From Pontederia crassipes (lineage: Eukaryota; Streptophyta; Magnoliopsida; Commelinales; Pontederiaceae), in the NCBI GenBank assembly GCA_030549335.1, contig CM060195.1:31996874-32060873 (forward strand): DNA of 64,000 nucleotides, written 5' to 3'. Below are positions 10,901 through 23,072 of the stretch, piece after piece. The position numbers and the translations under genes were made by a program. Position 1 is the first letter of the stretch. Every line of letters starts with the position of its first letter. The notes below the pieces were generated by a model. The model was not told the DNA's origin. It saw nothing but the letters and a program-made list of their open reading frames with translations, and searched no databases.

Positions 10901-11924
10901 TTTTTTTTTAAGTAAAGATGCAAATAGATAATATCTAAATAAGTAATTGTTTAAGGAAAACCAGCACATTTATCATTTTAGCATTATAAGAGTATGCAGG
11001 AATGGAAGACGATATATATATTTACAACTCAAAGATCATTAAAGACAAGAATGTAAACATAACTTCTGAGGTGTCAACAACAAGATAGATAAGAAAATTG
11101 TAACATAAAGAAAAGTTCATAAGAAAGAAGTATCCATCAAACTCCGTTGTCGTAATTGGTTAATTAGCATTACATCATTTCAAAATAGAAATCAAGCAAG
11201 TTCAACTTTTGGTGTCCATTACAAACTCCATTACAACAAGGATCATAAAACAAAATATTAAATAGAACATAAAATTAGAGAGAGAGCAATGAAAAGCTAC
11301 CTCTTTCGTTTAGTTTTCCATTTTGGAGCACTTTAGCGAGAACGTGCAACTTTTTTTTTGTTTTTTCTTTCAATTTCTTATTATATTTTCAATTAGTAAA
11401 ATATTATTAATTACTACTTAATCTTGATATTATTTATTAAACTATTTCTATATTATCTTAAATAATAATAAAGTATAATATTTTATTTATTAATATAATA
11501 TTACCTTACAAAATATATTCTTTAACCTAATATAAATAATTTTTATAAATAATAATATTGATAACACAGGAAAAATAATAAATAATAAATTATAATATAT
11601 ACATAAATACTTTTCATAAATTATAAATTATAATATTAATATATATTTTTCATAAATATTTTTTTAACTAAATGAATAAATAATATTTTAATTTACTATA
11701 ATTTATACATCATAAAATAATAAACGATATCTTTAGTTCTTACTTTTTATCCAAATACCTACTAAAACTTATCTATCAAATCAACTTTTTAAATTTTCAA
11801 CATTATAATTTTCATCCAAACATTATATCTAAATTTTTTTATCAAATCAGTTAGTTTTTGGAAACTAAACGGAACTACAAATTTCCAATCCAAACATAGC
11901 CCAAAAGAATATGGAACTAGATTA
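10901..11924. other. AT-rich spacer, mostly absent from unit 2
   Basis: The first about 110 bp match 42755-42867. From about 11015 to 11924, roughly 910 bp have no counterpart in the second unit, where the flanks join at a shared GAT. No ORF, terminal repeat or known element was recognised. A deletion in unit 2 by microhomology is the simplest reading. Confidence 0.5.
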
Positions 11925-12290
11925 ATTAATTTATGAACTGATTTTTTATCTGAATTTGGAGGGACCATATCTCAGTTACGACATGTGATTTCGACTTTAG
12001 ATTTGAGAGAAATCATAATCTAGATTTTAAATATTATTTTATTTTTTCATTTTTATAAATTTTCAAAAAGTACAAAAGCTTTATTGAAGAAAAAAATTTG
12101 GAGGAAGATATTTAGTTATAATTAAATTTTAAGAACTTATAATAAAATTTAAAATAATTTATATTAAATAAAATGTATATTAATGATACTTCATAATAAT
12201 TATAGTATTATAAATGCTTTATTTAATTCATATTAAACTACTGTTACATAATTGTTACTCATTTTTAGAAGATTGGGCCTTTAAGACTAA
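11925..12290 (+). repeat. Left part of a roughly 650-bp tandem repeat unit, interrupted by the Helitron
   Basis: Begins ATTAATTAATTTATGAACTG and continues through TTTGGAGGGACC and a TACTTCATAATAATTATAG-like segment to a GGGCCTTTAAGACTAA edge. The same order of landmarks appears in the units at 16982-18330, so this is one more unit, cut where the Helitron entered. Confidence 0.65.
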
Positions 12291-15232
12291 TTAGCGTAAG
12301 ATCCCGTGCGATGCACGGGGGCATAAGAAAATAATCATATAAAAATTTTAAAAATTATTAGTTGTATAAAGAAACAGGTAACTATAAATAAATAAAACAT
12401 AATAAATGGAGAAAAAAGAAACGTATAAAATATTTATCACCAAATAATTTCTTCTTATCAACATTGGTTTCATTAAATAACTGGTATCTTCTAATACTGG
12501 TTATTTGGGTGAAAGTTGATTACACTTTATGTCTTGTATACTTCAAATACAAAATATTTGACTCACCACAAAATTTTTCATCATGTACACTCTTAGTACG
12601 AATAAATGATTTATTGATTTTCCAATTGCAGTATGAATGTGACCTCCCTACATAATGGAAAAAAGAGTAAATTTTTATAATATAATTATGTATTTTAATA
12701 TAATATATTTTTGTTGATACTTTTTCATCATGTAATATTATTTTGATGAAGTATGTATTATTAGGATTACTACGATTGGATACATCTGACAATCTAATCA
12801 TACAAAATTTGATATTTCATTACATCTTAGATAAATTTGTATTAGAGATGAAGTCAATATTCTCGGCCACAATTCATCAGAATAAACTTTAAAAAATATT
12901 GAAAGTAATATATGTTACTATGAATAAAAAAAATATCATGATATATAGTGAAATCAATGTAGTCACTTGCTAGATCTCTTTTTCTCATCTTAACATTAAA
13001 AATTTTGCATGTACAATTATATACAAAATTGCTCTATCAATTTACTAATACTATATGCTTTCAATATTATGCCATGAAAAAAGATTCTATAATAACTTTA
13101 AATATAAGACACTTTATATAATGCAATAGACATTATTTGTACCATAGATTTATTTATTTATTAATCATTGTTATTAATCAAAGAAAATATAAATAGAAAA
13201 AAATCTCTACTAAAAACACTCGATAAAAGATTCAAACGCTTAAAATTGTGATTAAAATTGTAAAAAAATGAAAATAATTATTACTTGTGATAACAATGTA
13301 AAAAATATGATTTTCATAGTGATATAAAAAAAACTATTAATAACTACCCTTCCATCAAAAAAGGATAAAAAATGTATAAATTAAGTGAAAAAAATACTAA
13401 TATATGATGACTATGTGTCTTTTTATCCTCTTTACATGTCTTCTTCTTGTTAGAGCTAATAACAATTATTATGTGTTTTATATGTGAGGTAGATAATGAC
13501 TGAAAAAATTATTTCACTTAGAGTAGTTGAATAATTTGTTATGGAAAAGACTTTTATTTATAATTGTTGAATAATTTGTTATTAGTCCATTAAATATCTT
13601 AATCTATTAAGAATCTGTTAATAATAATAATAACAACAATAGAACGAATAAGTTTGGTAAAAAAAACTAAGTTATTCTCTAATTATATATCTTATATTGG
13701 TTTATTACGAACATCCAACAATAATAACGTAATTATGAATCCTTATTGTTTCATATTCCAAAATGATTGATATACTTAAGTCTTCTATAATGATAATTTG
13801 ATAATAAAAATAATTGTATAAAAATAAAAAATGTTAGCCTAAAGAACATATGATTATAAATATTATTATCACAAAATTATATCATCTATTTCATATATGA
13901 GAGATTACATAAAAAAACTATAATTTATAATAGTTAAAAAATTTGTTTAACCTCTACTTATATGTAGATATATAGACATACAAATATACATATAATAATA
14001 ATTTAACAAATTGATAATAATAATAATAAATGATTAAGTTCGGTTGATTATTTTGTTATTAATTGATTACATATCCATTATCGATTATAATAAACCATGA
14101 CATATAGATAAACATATAATAATAAATTATGAAATTAATAATATTGATATTAATAAGAGAATGATTAAGTATGATTGATTATTTTATTAGTAGTTGTTTA
14201 AGTATCATACATCAATTTATAACAAACTATTCAATAATAAAAAATAATTATGAATTTTAATTGTTAAATTATTGATGTAGTTAAATCTTCTATCGTTGTG
14301 ATATAATAACAACTTGATAACAATAAAAAATAACTATATGCAACTAAAAAATGTATTAGTAGAAATAATATATTATTATACATATTACAACACTAAAATA
14401 TATCATTTATTTCATACATTATTGATTATCATTATTAGTTATAGAAAAAATCTTTCATTTTATATTAGTTGAAAATTTTGTTATTAGTTCATTAGAATAT
14501 CTTAACCAATTAACAATATGTAATAGAATAAATAAGTTTAGTTGAATCTTAGTTATTAACTGATTCCATATCTTATATTAGTTTATGTCCAATAATAATA
14601 ACTTATTTATGAATCTTAATCATTTCATATCCTAAAGTTATTGGCATAGTTAGGCCTTCTATAATAACAAAAAAAATACTTGTATACAACTAAAAAATGT
14701 TAACATAGATATTATATTATAATAAATATTATTATCACAAAATTATATCAACTATTTCATATATTATTAGTTACATAAACAACTTTAATTTATAGTAGTT
14801 GAATAATCAACTTTAACCTCCCTCTTTCTCTCTCTCTATAACAAAATGATTAACTAATTACATATCCTATATTAGTCATAATAAACTATGACATATAGAT
14901 AAACATATAATAATAAATTAACAAACTATTATTAATAATAAGAGAATGATTAAGTTTTGTTAATTATTTTGTTATTAGTTGATTACGTATGATGAACTAT
15001 CCAATAATAATAAAATGATTACGAATCATAGTTGTCAAATGATTGATATATGAAACTCTTCTATATCCTTAATAGAATAACGACTTAACAAACAATAACT
15101 ATATACAACTAAAAATTATTAGTAGAAATAACATAAGATTATAAATATTATTAACACTATCATTTAGTTCATATATTCTTGATTTTAAAAATCACTTAGT
15201 ATTTGAATAATTTGTTTAAAGTCTCTCTCTCT

Positions 15233-15282
<50 letters not shown>

Positions 15283-16981
15283 GATACATATTATCATAAT
15301 AATATATTTAAAACTTTGATGATACTTGAAATGCATGCCTTTGACTCGAACTTCAAATCATAAGATAATATTTGGTTTCAAAGAGGGCATCAGGTATGCA
15401 AATGGAAACTAAAAGTCCCTTATAACATTTAATATTTTTTATGAGGCAAAGAGAATTTGAATATAAGTATTTTTCTTCATAACATTTAATATTATTAATC
15501 ATACAAAACTATTATCTATAAGTATTTTTTTCTCATGCACAAACTTATATTTGTCAATCGCACGTATACTTTGTCTTTAAAGAAGGCATATTCACAAATG
15601 AAAATTGAAAACTCCTCTATTTATAGTTACAAGTATAGAATTTAAAATTCTAAATAAATTACAACATTTTAATAACTAACTTTTGAATATTCATGATTAC
15701 ATAATTAAAATATTATTGTTTTATAACAAATTATTCAATAATAACATGATCACAAATCTTAGTTGTTTGATATTCTAAAATAATTGATGTACGTAAATTT
15801 TCTATCTCCTTTATAGAACACCAAACTCATAACAATAAAAAATAACTATATACAACTAAAAATTATTAATAGAAATAATATATGATTATAAATATTATTA
15901 ACACAAAAATATATGAATTATTTCACATATTAATTATACTAATAAAATAATTAAGTTTAGTTGATTATTTTATTATTAACTAATTATGCTTCCTATATTG
16001 GTTTATAACAAACTATCCGATAGTAACAACATGATTACAAATTTTAGTTGTTTGATATTCTAAAATGATTGATATATGTAAATCTTCTATCGCCTTCATA
16101 GCATAACAACCTGATAACAATAAAAAATAATATATATAATTCATAATTATTAGTATAAATTATATATGAGAATAAATATTATTAAACAAAAAATATATGA
16201 TTTATTTCGTATATCATTGGCGGTAGAAAAAATCTTTCACACACACACATATATATACACACACATATATATACAGATAAAGAGATGTATAAGATGTAGA
16301 TACATATATGCTTATCTTTATTTGTATATATAAGATGTAGATATATATCTGCATACACAGCTACTTATCTGTATCCTATTAATCATAATTATAGTATGAA
16401 ATGCATATCTATAACTCGAACTTTATAAAATTTGTCTTTCCTTATATAAAAATTATAATATTTAATTTTTATTAGACAAAGAGAAATTATATAAGAGTAC
16501 TTTTTTTTATTGTGCACAGACTTATATTTGTGGGTCCTCACATACTCTTTGCCTTTAAGAAAGTGTCGAGTATACAAATATAAATTAAAAGCTCCATATA
16601 ACATTTAATATTTTTATTATAGGAGAGAAATTATATATTTTTTTTATCATGCACAGACCTATATTTGTAGGTCCGCACAAACTTTTTCCTCCAAGAGAAG
16701 GCATCAAGTATGCAAATGAAACTAAAAGTCCCTCTATTTATAGTTACAAATATATAATTTAAAAATATAAATAAATAAAATAAAATTATATATATTTTTA
16801 ATAATAAACTTTTGAGTTTTCATAATTATATAATTAAAATATTATTCTTTTATACATTCAACTTATGAGAGCTCGACACGTGGCACTTTCAATATACATA
16901 TAGATATAGATAGATATTTTTTAATAACTAACGTTTGAGTATCCATGATTATATAATTATAATATTATCACTTTATATATT
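12291..16981 (-). mobile_element. Non-autonomous Helitron, 5' end missing (unit 1)
   Basis: Lies on the minus strand. Its 3' terminus is CTAA (12294-12291), preceded by a 7+3+7 hairpin at 12303-12319, and it sits against a host A as Helitrons do. The interior is AT-rich with no Rep/helicase ORF. It contains about six irregular copies of a segment around AACAATAAAAAATAACTATA (near 13800, 14316, 14665, 15089, 15828, 16103). The 5' terminus seen in unit 2 is lost here. Helitron sequence fuses at 16981 to the neighbouring tandem repeat over a TATATT microhomology. An internal copy of the 5' end remains at about 16860-16918. Confidence 0.8.
12303..12319 (-). other. Helitron 3' subterminal hairpin (unit 1)
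   Basis: CCCGTGC-GAT-GCACGGG, a perfect 7-bp stem with a 3-nt loop. It lies 8 nt before the CTAA terminus on the element strand, the usual position of the Helitron 3' hairpin. The unit 2 counterpart is CTCGTGC-GAT-GCACGAG, with both strands of one pair changed. Confidence 0.85.
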
Positions 16982-18330
16982 AAATGAAATGAATGTTAAT
17001 GGTACTTCATAATAATCATATTATTATAAACATTTTGGCGAATTCATTTTAAACTATTGTTATATAAGTGTTTTAGTTTTTAGAAGTTGGGCCTATTAAG
17101 GCTTATGGTTCGAGGAAATTGCCAAGCCAAGCAGTTGAATATGAATCTAACTAGTCTAAATGGCTCAATCAGTCCAAGGATTTTAGACTGACTCACAAAT
17201 TGTCTAAACACTCACATCGCGATCAAATTAGTTCGACTAGCTAGTTCGGTTTTACAACATGTCCTACCTGTAGTACCTTGTTGAAAATCCAAAGCTATCT
17301 AGCTTTACTTTCTTCTCTTTGTTTTTTCCTCTTTTTCTGCCATTAGTTCTTTTTTAACTCTCATATAAATCTTTATCAAAACAACATGACAAACCAGATT
17401 AATTAAGTTATGAATTGATTTTTGGATTTGAATTTGGAGGTACAAAATCTAAATTAGGACATAAGATCTTAGATTTGACATAATTCTTATTTAGTTTTAA
17501 AACATTATTTCAATATATTTTTATTTTTCTAAATTTTCATGAAGTAAAAATATTTTTTAATATATAAAATTTGGAGGATGACAATTAGTTATAATTATTT
17601 TTTAAAAAAAATCATAAAAATAAATTTAAGCCAATTTATATTCAATCAAATGTATATTAATTGTACTACATAATAATCATAGAATTATAAATGTTTTGGT
17701 TAATTAATATAAAACTACTATTACGTAATTGTTTCTAATTTTAGAAGTCGGGTTTATTAATTTTAATGGTTTGAGAAAAACATCCGATGTGCCATTTGAA
17801 CTTGGGTTTGACGATCGTAGACTTACTCATAGATGATCTAAATACCTAGATCACAGTCAAATCGATTCGACTGGCCTGTCCCTCTAGTCCAAATTTTACA
17901 ACGAGTCTTCTCTTTTTGCATTACTGAAAATCCAAATCTAGCTAGCTTAATATGTTCTCTTCTTTTTCCCCCTTTTTATACCCCTAGTTCTTTTTTAACT
18001 CTCCTACTCTTCTGATTTGAAAACAACAAGGCAAGCAAATTAATATGTTGTGAACTAATTTTTAGGATTTGAATTTGGAGGGTCAAGCTCTCAATCAGTA
18101 CATGTCAGTACATGTGATCATAGATTTGAGATAATTGTGATCTGGATTTTGAATATTGGCTCAATCACTCTAACAACTCTAGACTAGCTCACTGATCGTC
18201 TAAACACTCAGATCACAATTAGATCAATTTGACTAGCCGGTCCGTTGCAGATTTTACAACGAGTCCTACTTGCCTTACTGCATTACCTTGTTGAAAATTC
18301 AAACCAAGCTAGCTTTAACTTGTTAATGGT
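16982..18330 (+). repeat. Tandem repeat array, about 650-bp units (unit 1)
   Basis: Units begin near TGGTTCGAGGAAATTGCC (17105) and TGGTTTGAGAAAAACATCC (17767), with a partial third unit from about 18150. Shared landmarks are GACT..CTCAC..GTCTAAACACTCA, TTGTTGAAAATCCAAA, CCATTAGTTCTTTTTTAACT and TTTGAATTTGGAGG. The units have diverged strongly, so the array is old. No coding sequence was seen. Confidence 0.65.
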
Positions 18331-20088
18331 AGGACTAATGACAAATCTTCATGTTTAAAGACTCAGCTATTTTTTTTCCACAAAAAAATATCTTCATGCT
18401 TCCTTGTCTAATTATCTCATGAGCCAAATGAACAGCCCACCAAATTAAACTTTAACTTTGGGAGGAATTAAACTTTAAACCCTATAAAAGAGATAAAAAA
18501 AATAACTTAAAAGAAATTTCTTTTCCTCCACCTAATCCACCTCTTTTCTAGTTGGCGTCGCTGTGTCGTGACCTTCTCTAGTTGCATATTCACAAGTAAG
18601 ATATCTATTAAGCCGGCCTTCTCTATTACGATCCATCCGTAATTATTAAGGGATTAGGTTGTCAATAAATTAACGTCGGTATTTCAGAAAGATTTTTCTT
18701 TCCATCATGAATTTCATAAAAAATTGCGAAGAATGTTTATTCGTTGAAACTATATGATAGAAATTCTCAATTTTCTTGTAGTGAGATAAACACTTGAGAA
18801 TATCTACTCGCGTGATCTAAATAGTTGGATTGATATAAAAAATGTTAGAAATAACTGAGTGAGCAAAATAACTCAAAAAGCTTATAGTTCATAACCTAAA
18901 TGTTATCAACTAATTAATTCAGAGAAACATTAAAAGGCATATATATTCATAGTATCAAGCAACAAATATTCACATAACTAAAAACTAATAAATACAACAT
19001 TTTGATAAGAAACTTTACACTCATATTGCAATCAATATTATTTAAAATAATATTAAACATATATATGCATATGCTGCACTTCATATGAATGCACGAATTC
19101 TCAATTGACCAATATGCATAATCTATAAGCGAATTCTAAAAGTGACTCATATAAATTTTAAAAGTGTCATCTTTACCGTGACTTCTTACGATGTAGTACT
19201 TAACTTTGGATGATACTTAGCTCCATTCTAAATCATCTCTAATTGAAGAATATATTAAAAAGTGATAAGTGACTTCTAAAAGTAGCCCTATGAATTCTAG
19301 ATTGTTATTAAGAGTACAACAAAATAAAAAAGAATTTTAGATGGAAAGATAATAAAATATAATTATGATTTAAGTGAAAAACAAATTTAGACCATTATGT
19401 TGGTAATAATGTATTCAATAAAATCAAATTACTATATAAGCTAACATCTGGTAACAAATAATAATTATTAAATTAGTTTATCATTTTTTTAATAATTTAT
19501 ATATTACATTAATCTCTAATAATTATAAATAGTATTATTATATAAAAAATTAATTAAATATAGTTGTACCGATTAAACTCGGTTGGTCTACTGATTTGAT
19601 CTTACATTAGTCTTAAAAACATTTAGTCTTTTTGTGCCGGTAGTCATCGCGCTCAGGAAGAGAGAGAAAACAAGTGAGGAGGATGTTCATGCTTCATGGG
19701 TTTGGGAGACGACCAACTCCTTGGGTCATATTTATATGTCTTGCTCCTTTAATCTAATTATAATTAAAGTCTTATTTAAAACTGATTTAATCTTATCCCG
19801 ATCTAATTTGAATTTTCACTTTATATATTATTTAAATTCATAATTTAAATTTAAATGGACCAAGTTTTCAGAATTAACTAAATTACTAATACCAACACCT
19901 ATTAATTTTTTAAACTTAAATATTAAATATTATTAAAAATACTTGCTAAAATATATTTAGGCTTAAAATTCTTAATTCTATTCTAATTACGAATCATTTA
20001 TCATATACTGTTCTAATCCCGTTAGCGGCCCTATCAATCTCTCTCGCTCTCTGTGCAAGCGCACTCAAAAATCCTGCAGCAAGATCAA
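18331..20088. other. Upstream region of pseudogene B
   Basis: Nearly identical to 49916-51663 before D. From about 18640 onward it is also homologous to 29440-33500 before C. So A/C and B/D promoters share an origin. The leader just before the ATG differs: a CT-rich stretch (about 20038-20052) and GCAAGCGCACTC in place of the 37-bp repeats. No convincing TATA box was found. A CACTA terminus lies inside it. Confidence 0.55.
18600..18783 (-). mobile_element. CACTA-type terminal relic upstream of B
   Basis: Read on the minus strand, the element starts at 18783 with CACTACAAGAAAATTGAG, the classic En/Spm terminus, followed by subterminal sequence with remnants of CCGACG-type motifs. The other terminus was not found. 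Equivalent ends occur at 29543 and 50364. Confidence 0.6.
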
Positions 20089-22195
20089 ATGGCGCCGCGG
20101 ATCGCTTCCCCTTCTTTCTCCTCCTCCTCTTCTTTCTCTTCTTCTCCTTCTCCTTCTCCTTCTTCTTCTGCGGCCGCCGGCGCTGTTGCTGGATTCAAGC
20201 CCTACGTTCCTTCGCTGCGCACCTCGTCCTCCTCTTGGTCCAAGAACGACATCGGAGGCGACCGCTTCATCCCCGTCCGCCTTCCCGGCTCCGCCCACTA
20301 CTTGCCTATCACCAAGAAGCTGCCGCAGCATCCTCCTCCCCCTCAAAATTCTTCTACAGGAGGGCGCTCGCCGACGCTTGTCTGCGCGATCGCGTCCTCA
20401 CCTTCAGAGTTCGTCCCGTTGCCCGTCTAGGGCCGCTGGAGGAGGAGTCGAAGCCGGAAGCGAAGCAGAGAACGACGAAGTGGTCAGAAGAATCTGCACA
20501 AAATTTCCAGAGCATTACAGATTCATCAGGAGATGCTGAGGCGGGATCGGGACTTTGGGATGTGAATAGAGCTCGGTCCTAATGCCCTATGAGTTCAGTA
20601 CCTCTGTAAGGAGAAAACCTCAGCATCCCCAGTGTCCGCAGATTTCAGGAAGCATCCGGTGAAGGTATTCCAGAATTTGATACAGCAATCATCACTGTTC
20701 CCGCCGGATGCAAGAAGGTTGCTCTAGAAACGACACCAGGCAAGGGCTTTGACCATGGATGTGTGGTCGGTCATCCTGTGCAGCCACGGTTTCCTATGGA
20801 CCTGTCGAAGTGGTCATGCAAATGTCCCATACATGAAATAGGTCGACATTGCCTTCGCTCGCGAGATGCCGCCCTGAGTCGGACCACCTCAGATGTCTCC
20901 GTCTCGCGAGATGCCGCCCCGAGTCGGACCACCTCAGATGTCTTGGTTTGCATGACTGGAGACTCCAACCGGAGATCGTGTAGGAGTATCTCACAGTCGG
21001 GTCCGCCTGTAGCAAGAATGTTGTCGTCCTTCCAAGCGATCGACGTTACTTCGGTGTCGAAGTTCAGGTCGGAGTTGGAAAAGACTATGTGCGTTCGACG
21101 GGAATCAAAGTCAAATATATCGAGATTGCCTGAGGGGATAAGACCAATTGCAATGTTCTGCCCGTCGGGAGACCAGCCGAGACTCTGGTTCGCTTAAGGC
21201 ACCGTCCGAGATTCTTAACATGCCCGGTATATAGGACAACTTCTACCTCAACCCGCTCGATTGGGGCAGTTCCAATGTGCTCGTCATCGCCCACGGCAAC
21301 ACCGTCTTCCTCTAGGACGATTCCAAGAAGTCCACCATCGGCCATGTGTTGCGTGGACTACCCCGTCACCAGTCTCGGCTGGTCTCCCGACGGGCAGAAC
21401 ATCGCGATTGGTCTTATCCCCTCAGGCAATCTCGAGATATTTGACTTGGATTCCCGTCGAACGCGCAGAGTCTTGTCCGACTCCGACCTGAACTTTGGCA
21501 CCCGAGTCACCTCGCTCGCTTTGAAGGACGAGAACATTCTTGCTACAGCGGACCCGACTGTGAGATACTCCTACGCGATCTTCGGTTGGAGTCTCCTGTC
21601 GTGCAAACCTTCCGCGGCGGTCACGACCGAGACATCTGCGCCCTGAAGTGGTCCGACTCGGGGCGGCATCTCGCGAGCGGAGGCGATGTCGACCTACTTC
21701 ATGTATGGGACATTTGCATGACCACTTCGACGGCCCATAGGAAACCGTGGCTGCACAGGATGACCGACCACACATCCACGGTCAAAGCCCTTGCCTGGTG
21801 TCCTTTCCAGAGCAACCTTCTTGCATCCGGCGGGAACAGTGATGATTGCTGCATCAAATTCTGGAACACCTCCACCGGATTCTTGCTGAACTCTGCGGAC
21901 ACGGGGGTGCTGAGGTTTTCTCCTTACAGTGGAGTAGGCACGCGCACCAGCTGATCAGCTCTCATGGAGGTCCTCGCAACCAACTTAACGTCTGGAGGTA
22001 CCCTTCCATGGCTAAGGCCGGTGAGCTCATAGGGCATCAGGACCGAGCTCTGTTCACATCCCAAAGTCCCGATGGTTACACGGTGGCCTCAGCATCTCCT
22101 GTGTAATGCTCTGGAAATTTTGTGCATATTCTTCTGAGGTGCCCAAGCCCAAGGTTCCAAATTGGGGTCCTTTTTCCAGCTCTAGCCCAGGTGAT
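20089..22195 (+). pseudogene. CDC20-like pseudogene B, with internal inverted repeat
   Basis: The start ATGGCGCCGCGG opens a Ser-rich N-terminus that joins the A-type sequence at SSSAAAGAVAGFKPYVPS and keeps the C-box. A 31-bp deletion (equivalent to A 829-859) shifts the frame soon after. The N-terminal part ends near 20600. There follows an inverted copy of WD40-coding sequence (20600-21188), then forward sequence from A position about 1018 onward. Further damage includes a 1-base loss after CTGCGGACACGGG, a 9-bp deletion near 22100 and loss of the IR-tail codons. The inverted insert, the 31-bp loss and the tail loss are shared with D and so predate the segmental duplication. No full-length activator can be made. 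Transcription is possible because the leader is conserved. Confidence 0.9.
20600..21188 (-). repeat. Inverted CDC20 segment in B (hairpin arm)
   Basis: The reverse complement of WD40 coding sequence equivalent to A 1194-1760. It faces the forward arm 21369-21930 across a 180-nt loop. A sampled 100-bp stretch is about 93% complementary and includes a 34-nt perfect run around GTCGAAGTGGTCATGCAAAT. A 44-bp tandem duplication lies at about 20859-20942. Its variants resemble the B/D lineage at several sites, so it was probably copied locally. Confidence 0.88.
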
Positions 22196-22597
22196 ACCTC
22201 AACTAAGGTGCCCAAATTTAAAAAAGAAAAAGACATCCAGTGCAACCAATTTAATATGTTCTTAAAGCATCAATTTTATTTATACCATCAACATAATGAA
22301 TAGATAGGAGGAACATGCAATTATAACAGTCTTGCATAAAAAGTTATTAACACTATAAAACTGTATTAAAGCTTCCTTAGTGTAACATAATTCCTTTTTC
22401 CTTTTCTCGATAGCTTTGCATATCAATTCATGCCAATATCTGTTCCATGTTACTGATCATATTGATGCTCTCTTCTGACCAATTCATGTAGGTTCATTAT
22501 GAGTGCACATATTCATGATTTCTAGAAAAAAATGTTATTGGTATAGCCATGTAAGGATTCTTTTTTGTATATGTATTGCTAGTAGCCTAGTAGAGCT

Positions 22598-22599
<2 letters not shown>

Positions 22600-22656
<57 letters not shown>

Positions 22657-22657
22657 T
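22600..22657. repeat. (ATT)n microsatellite, about 19 units
   Basis: A pure trinucleotide run. The A and C loci have only about five to six units at the equivalent position (2504, 35408), and D about fifteen (54000-54045). Confidence 0.95.
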
Positions 22658-23072
22658 CCATGGCTCATTGTTGGTTTTTTAGCATCTTTGGGACGTCCAC
22701 AGAATTTACTTAATTGCTTTCCTGACATAACAAAGCTTGGAGTCTGCCATGGCAGATGTTGTTGACTTAATGATTGTTGAGGAGGTCCAGTCAGATTGGT
22801 AAATCGTCTTGCATTTATCTTTTTCCTTTACGCAAGATTCATAAATTGTCTTCCATGAGATTCTTACAACTTAAGTAATCAATGAAGGAAGTAGATCAGT
22901 CCATCACATCATGGGTGCACATTTAGATCATTTTCAGGTAAAAAATATTGTGCAATGTAGGGGATATGTCTTCATGTAAGTGATAGGCGTGTGCGTGTAT
23001 CATATATATTTGTTTTCCTTTATCATTTTCAGGAAAGAAGTTTTGTGCTTTCTTTGTGCTTTCCTTTATCAT

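Noticed and set aside
11015-11924. Possible transposon present only in unit 1
   Set aside because: No terminal repeats or target duplication beyond a shared GAT. A deletion in unit 2 explains it more simply.
12464-12801. Short ORFs on both strands near the Helitron 3' end
   Set aside because: Under 100 codons, AT-driven composition, not conserved in frame between units, and no Rep or helicase motif.
15220-15275. (TA)n and nearby (CA)n tracts as a regulatory or origin element
   Set aside because: Simple microsatellites inside a non-coding Helitron; length differs in unit 2 as expected from slippage.
20763-21197. 144-codon plus-strand ORF inside pseudogene B
   Set aside because: It is the antisense reading of inverted WD40 coding sequence, a shadow frame and not a new protein.
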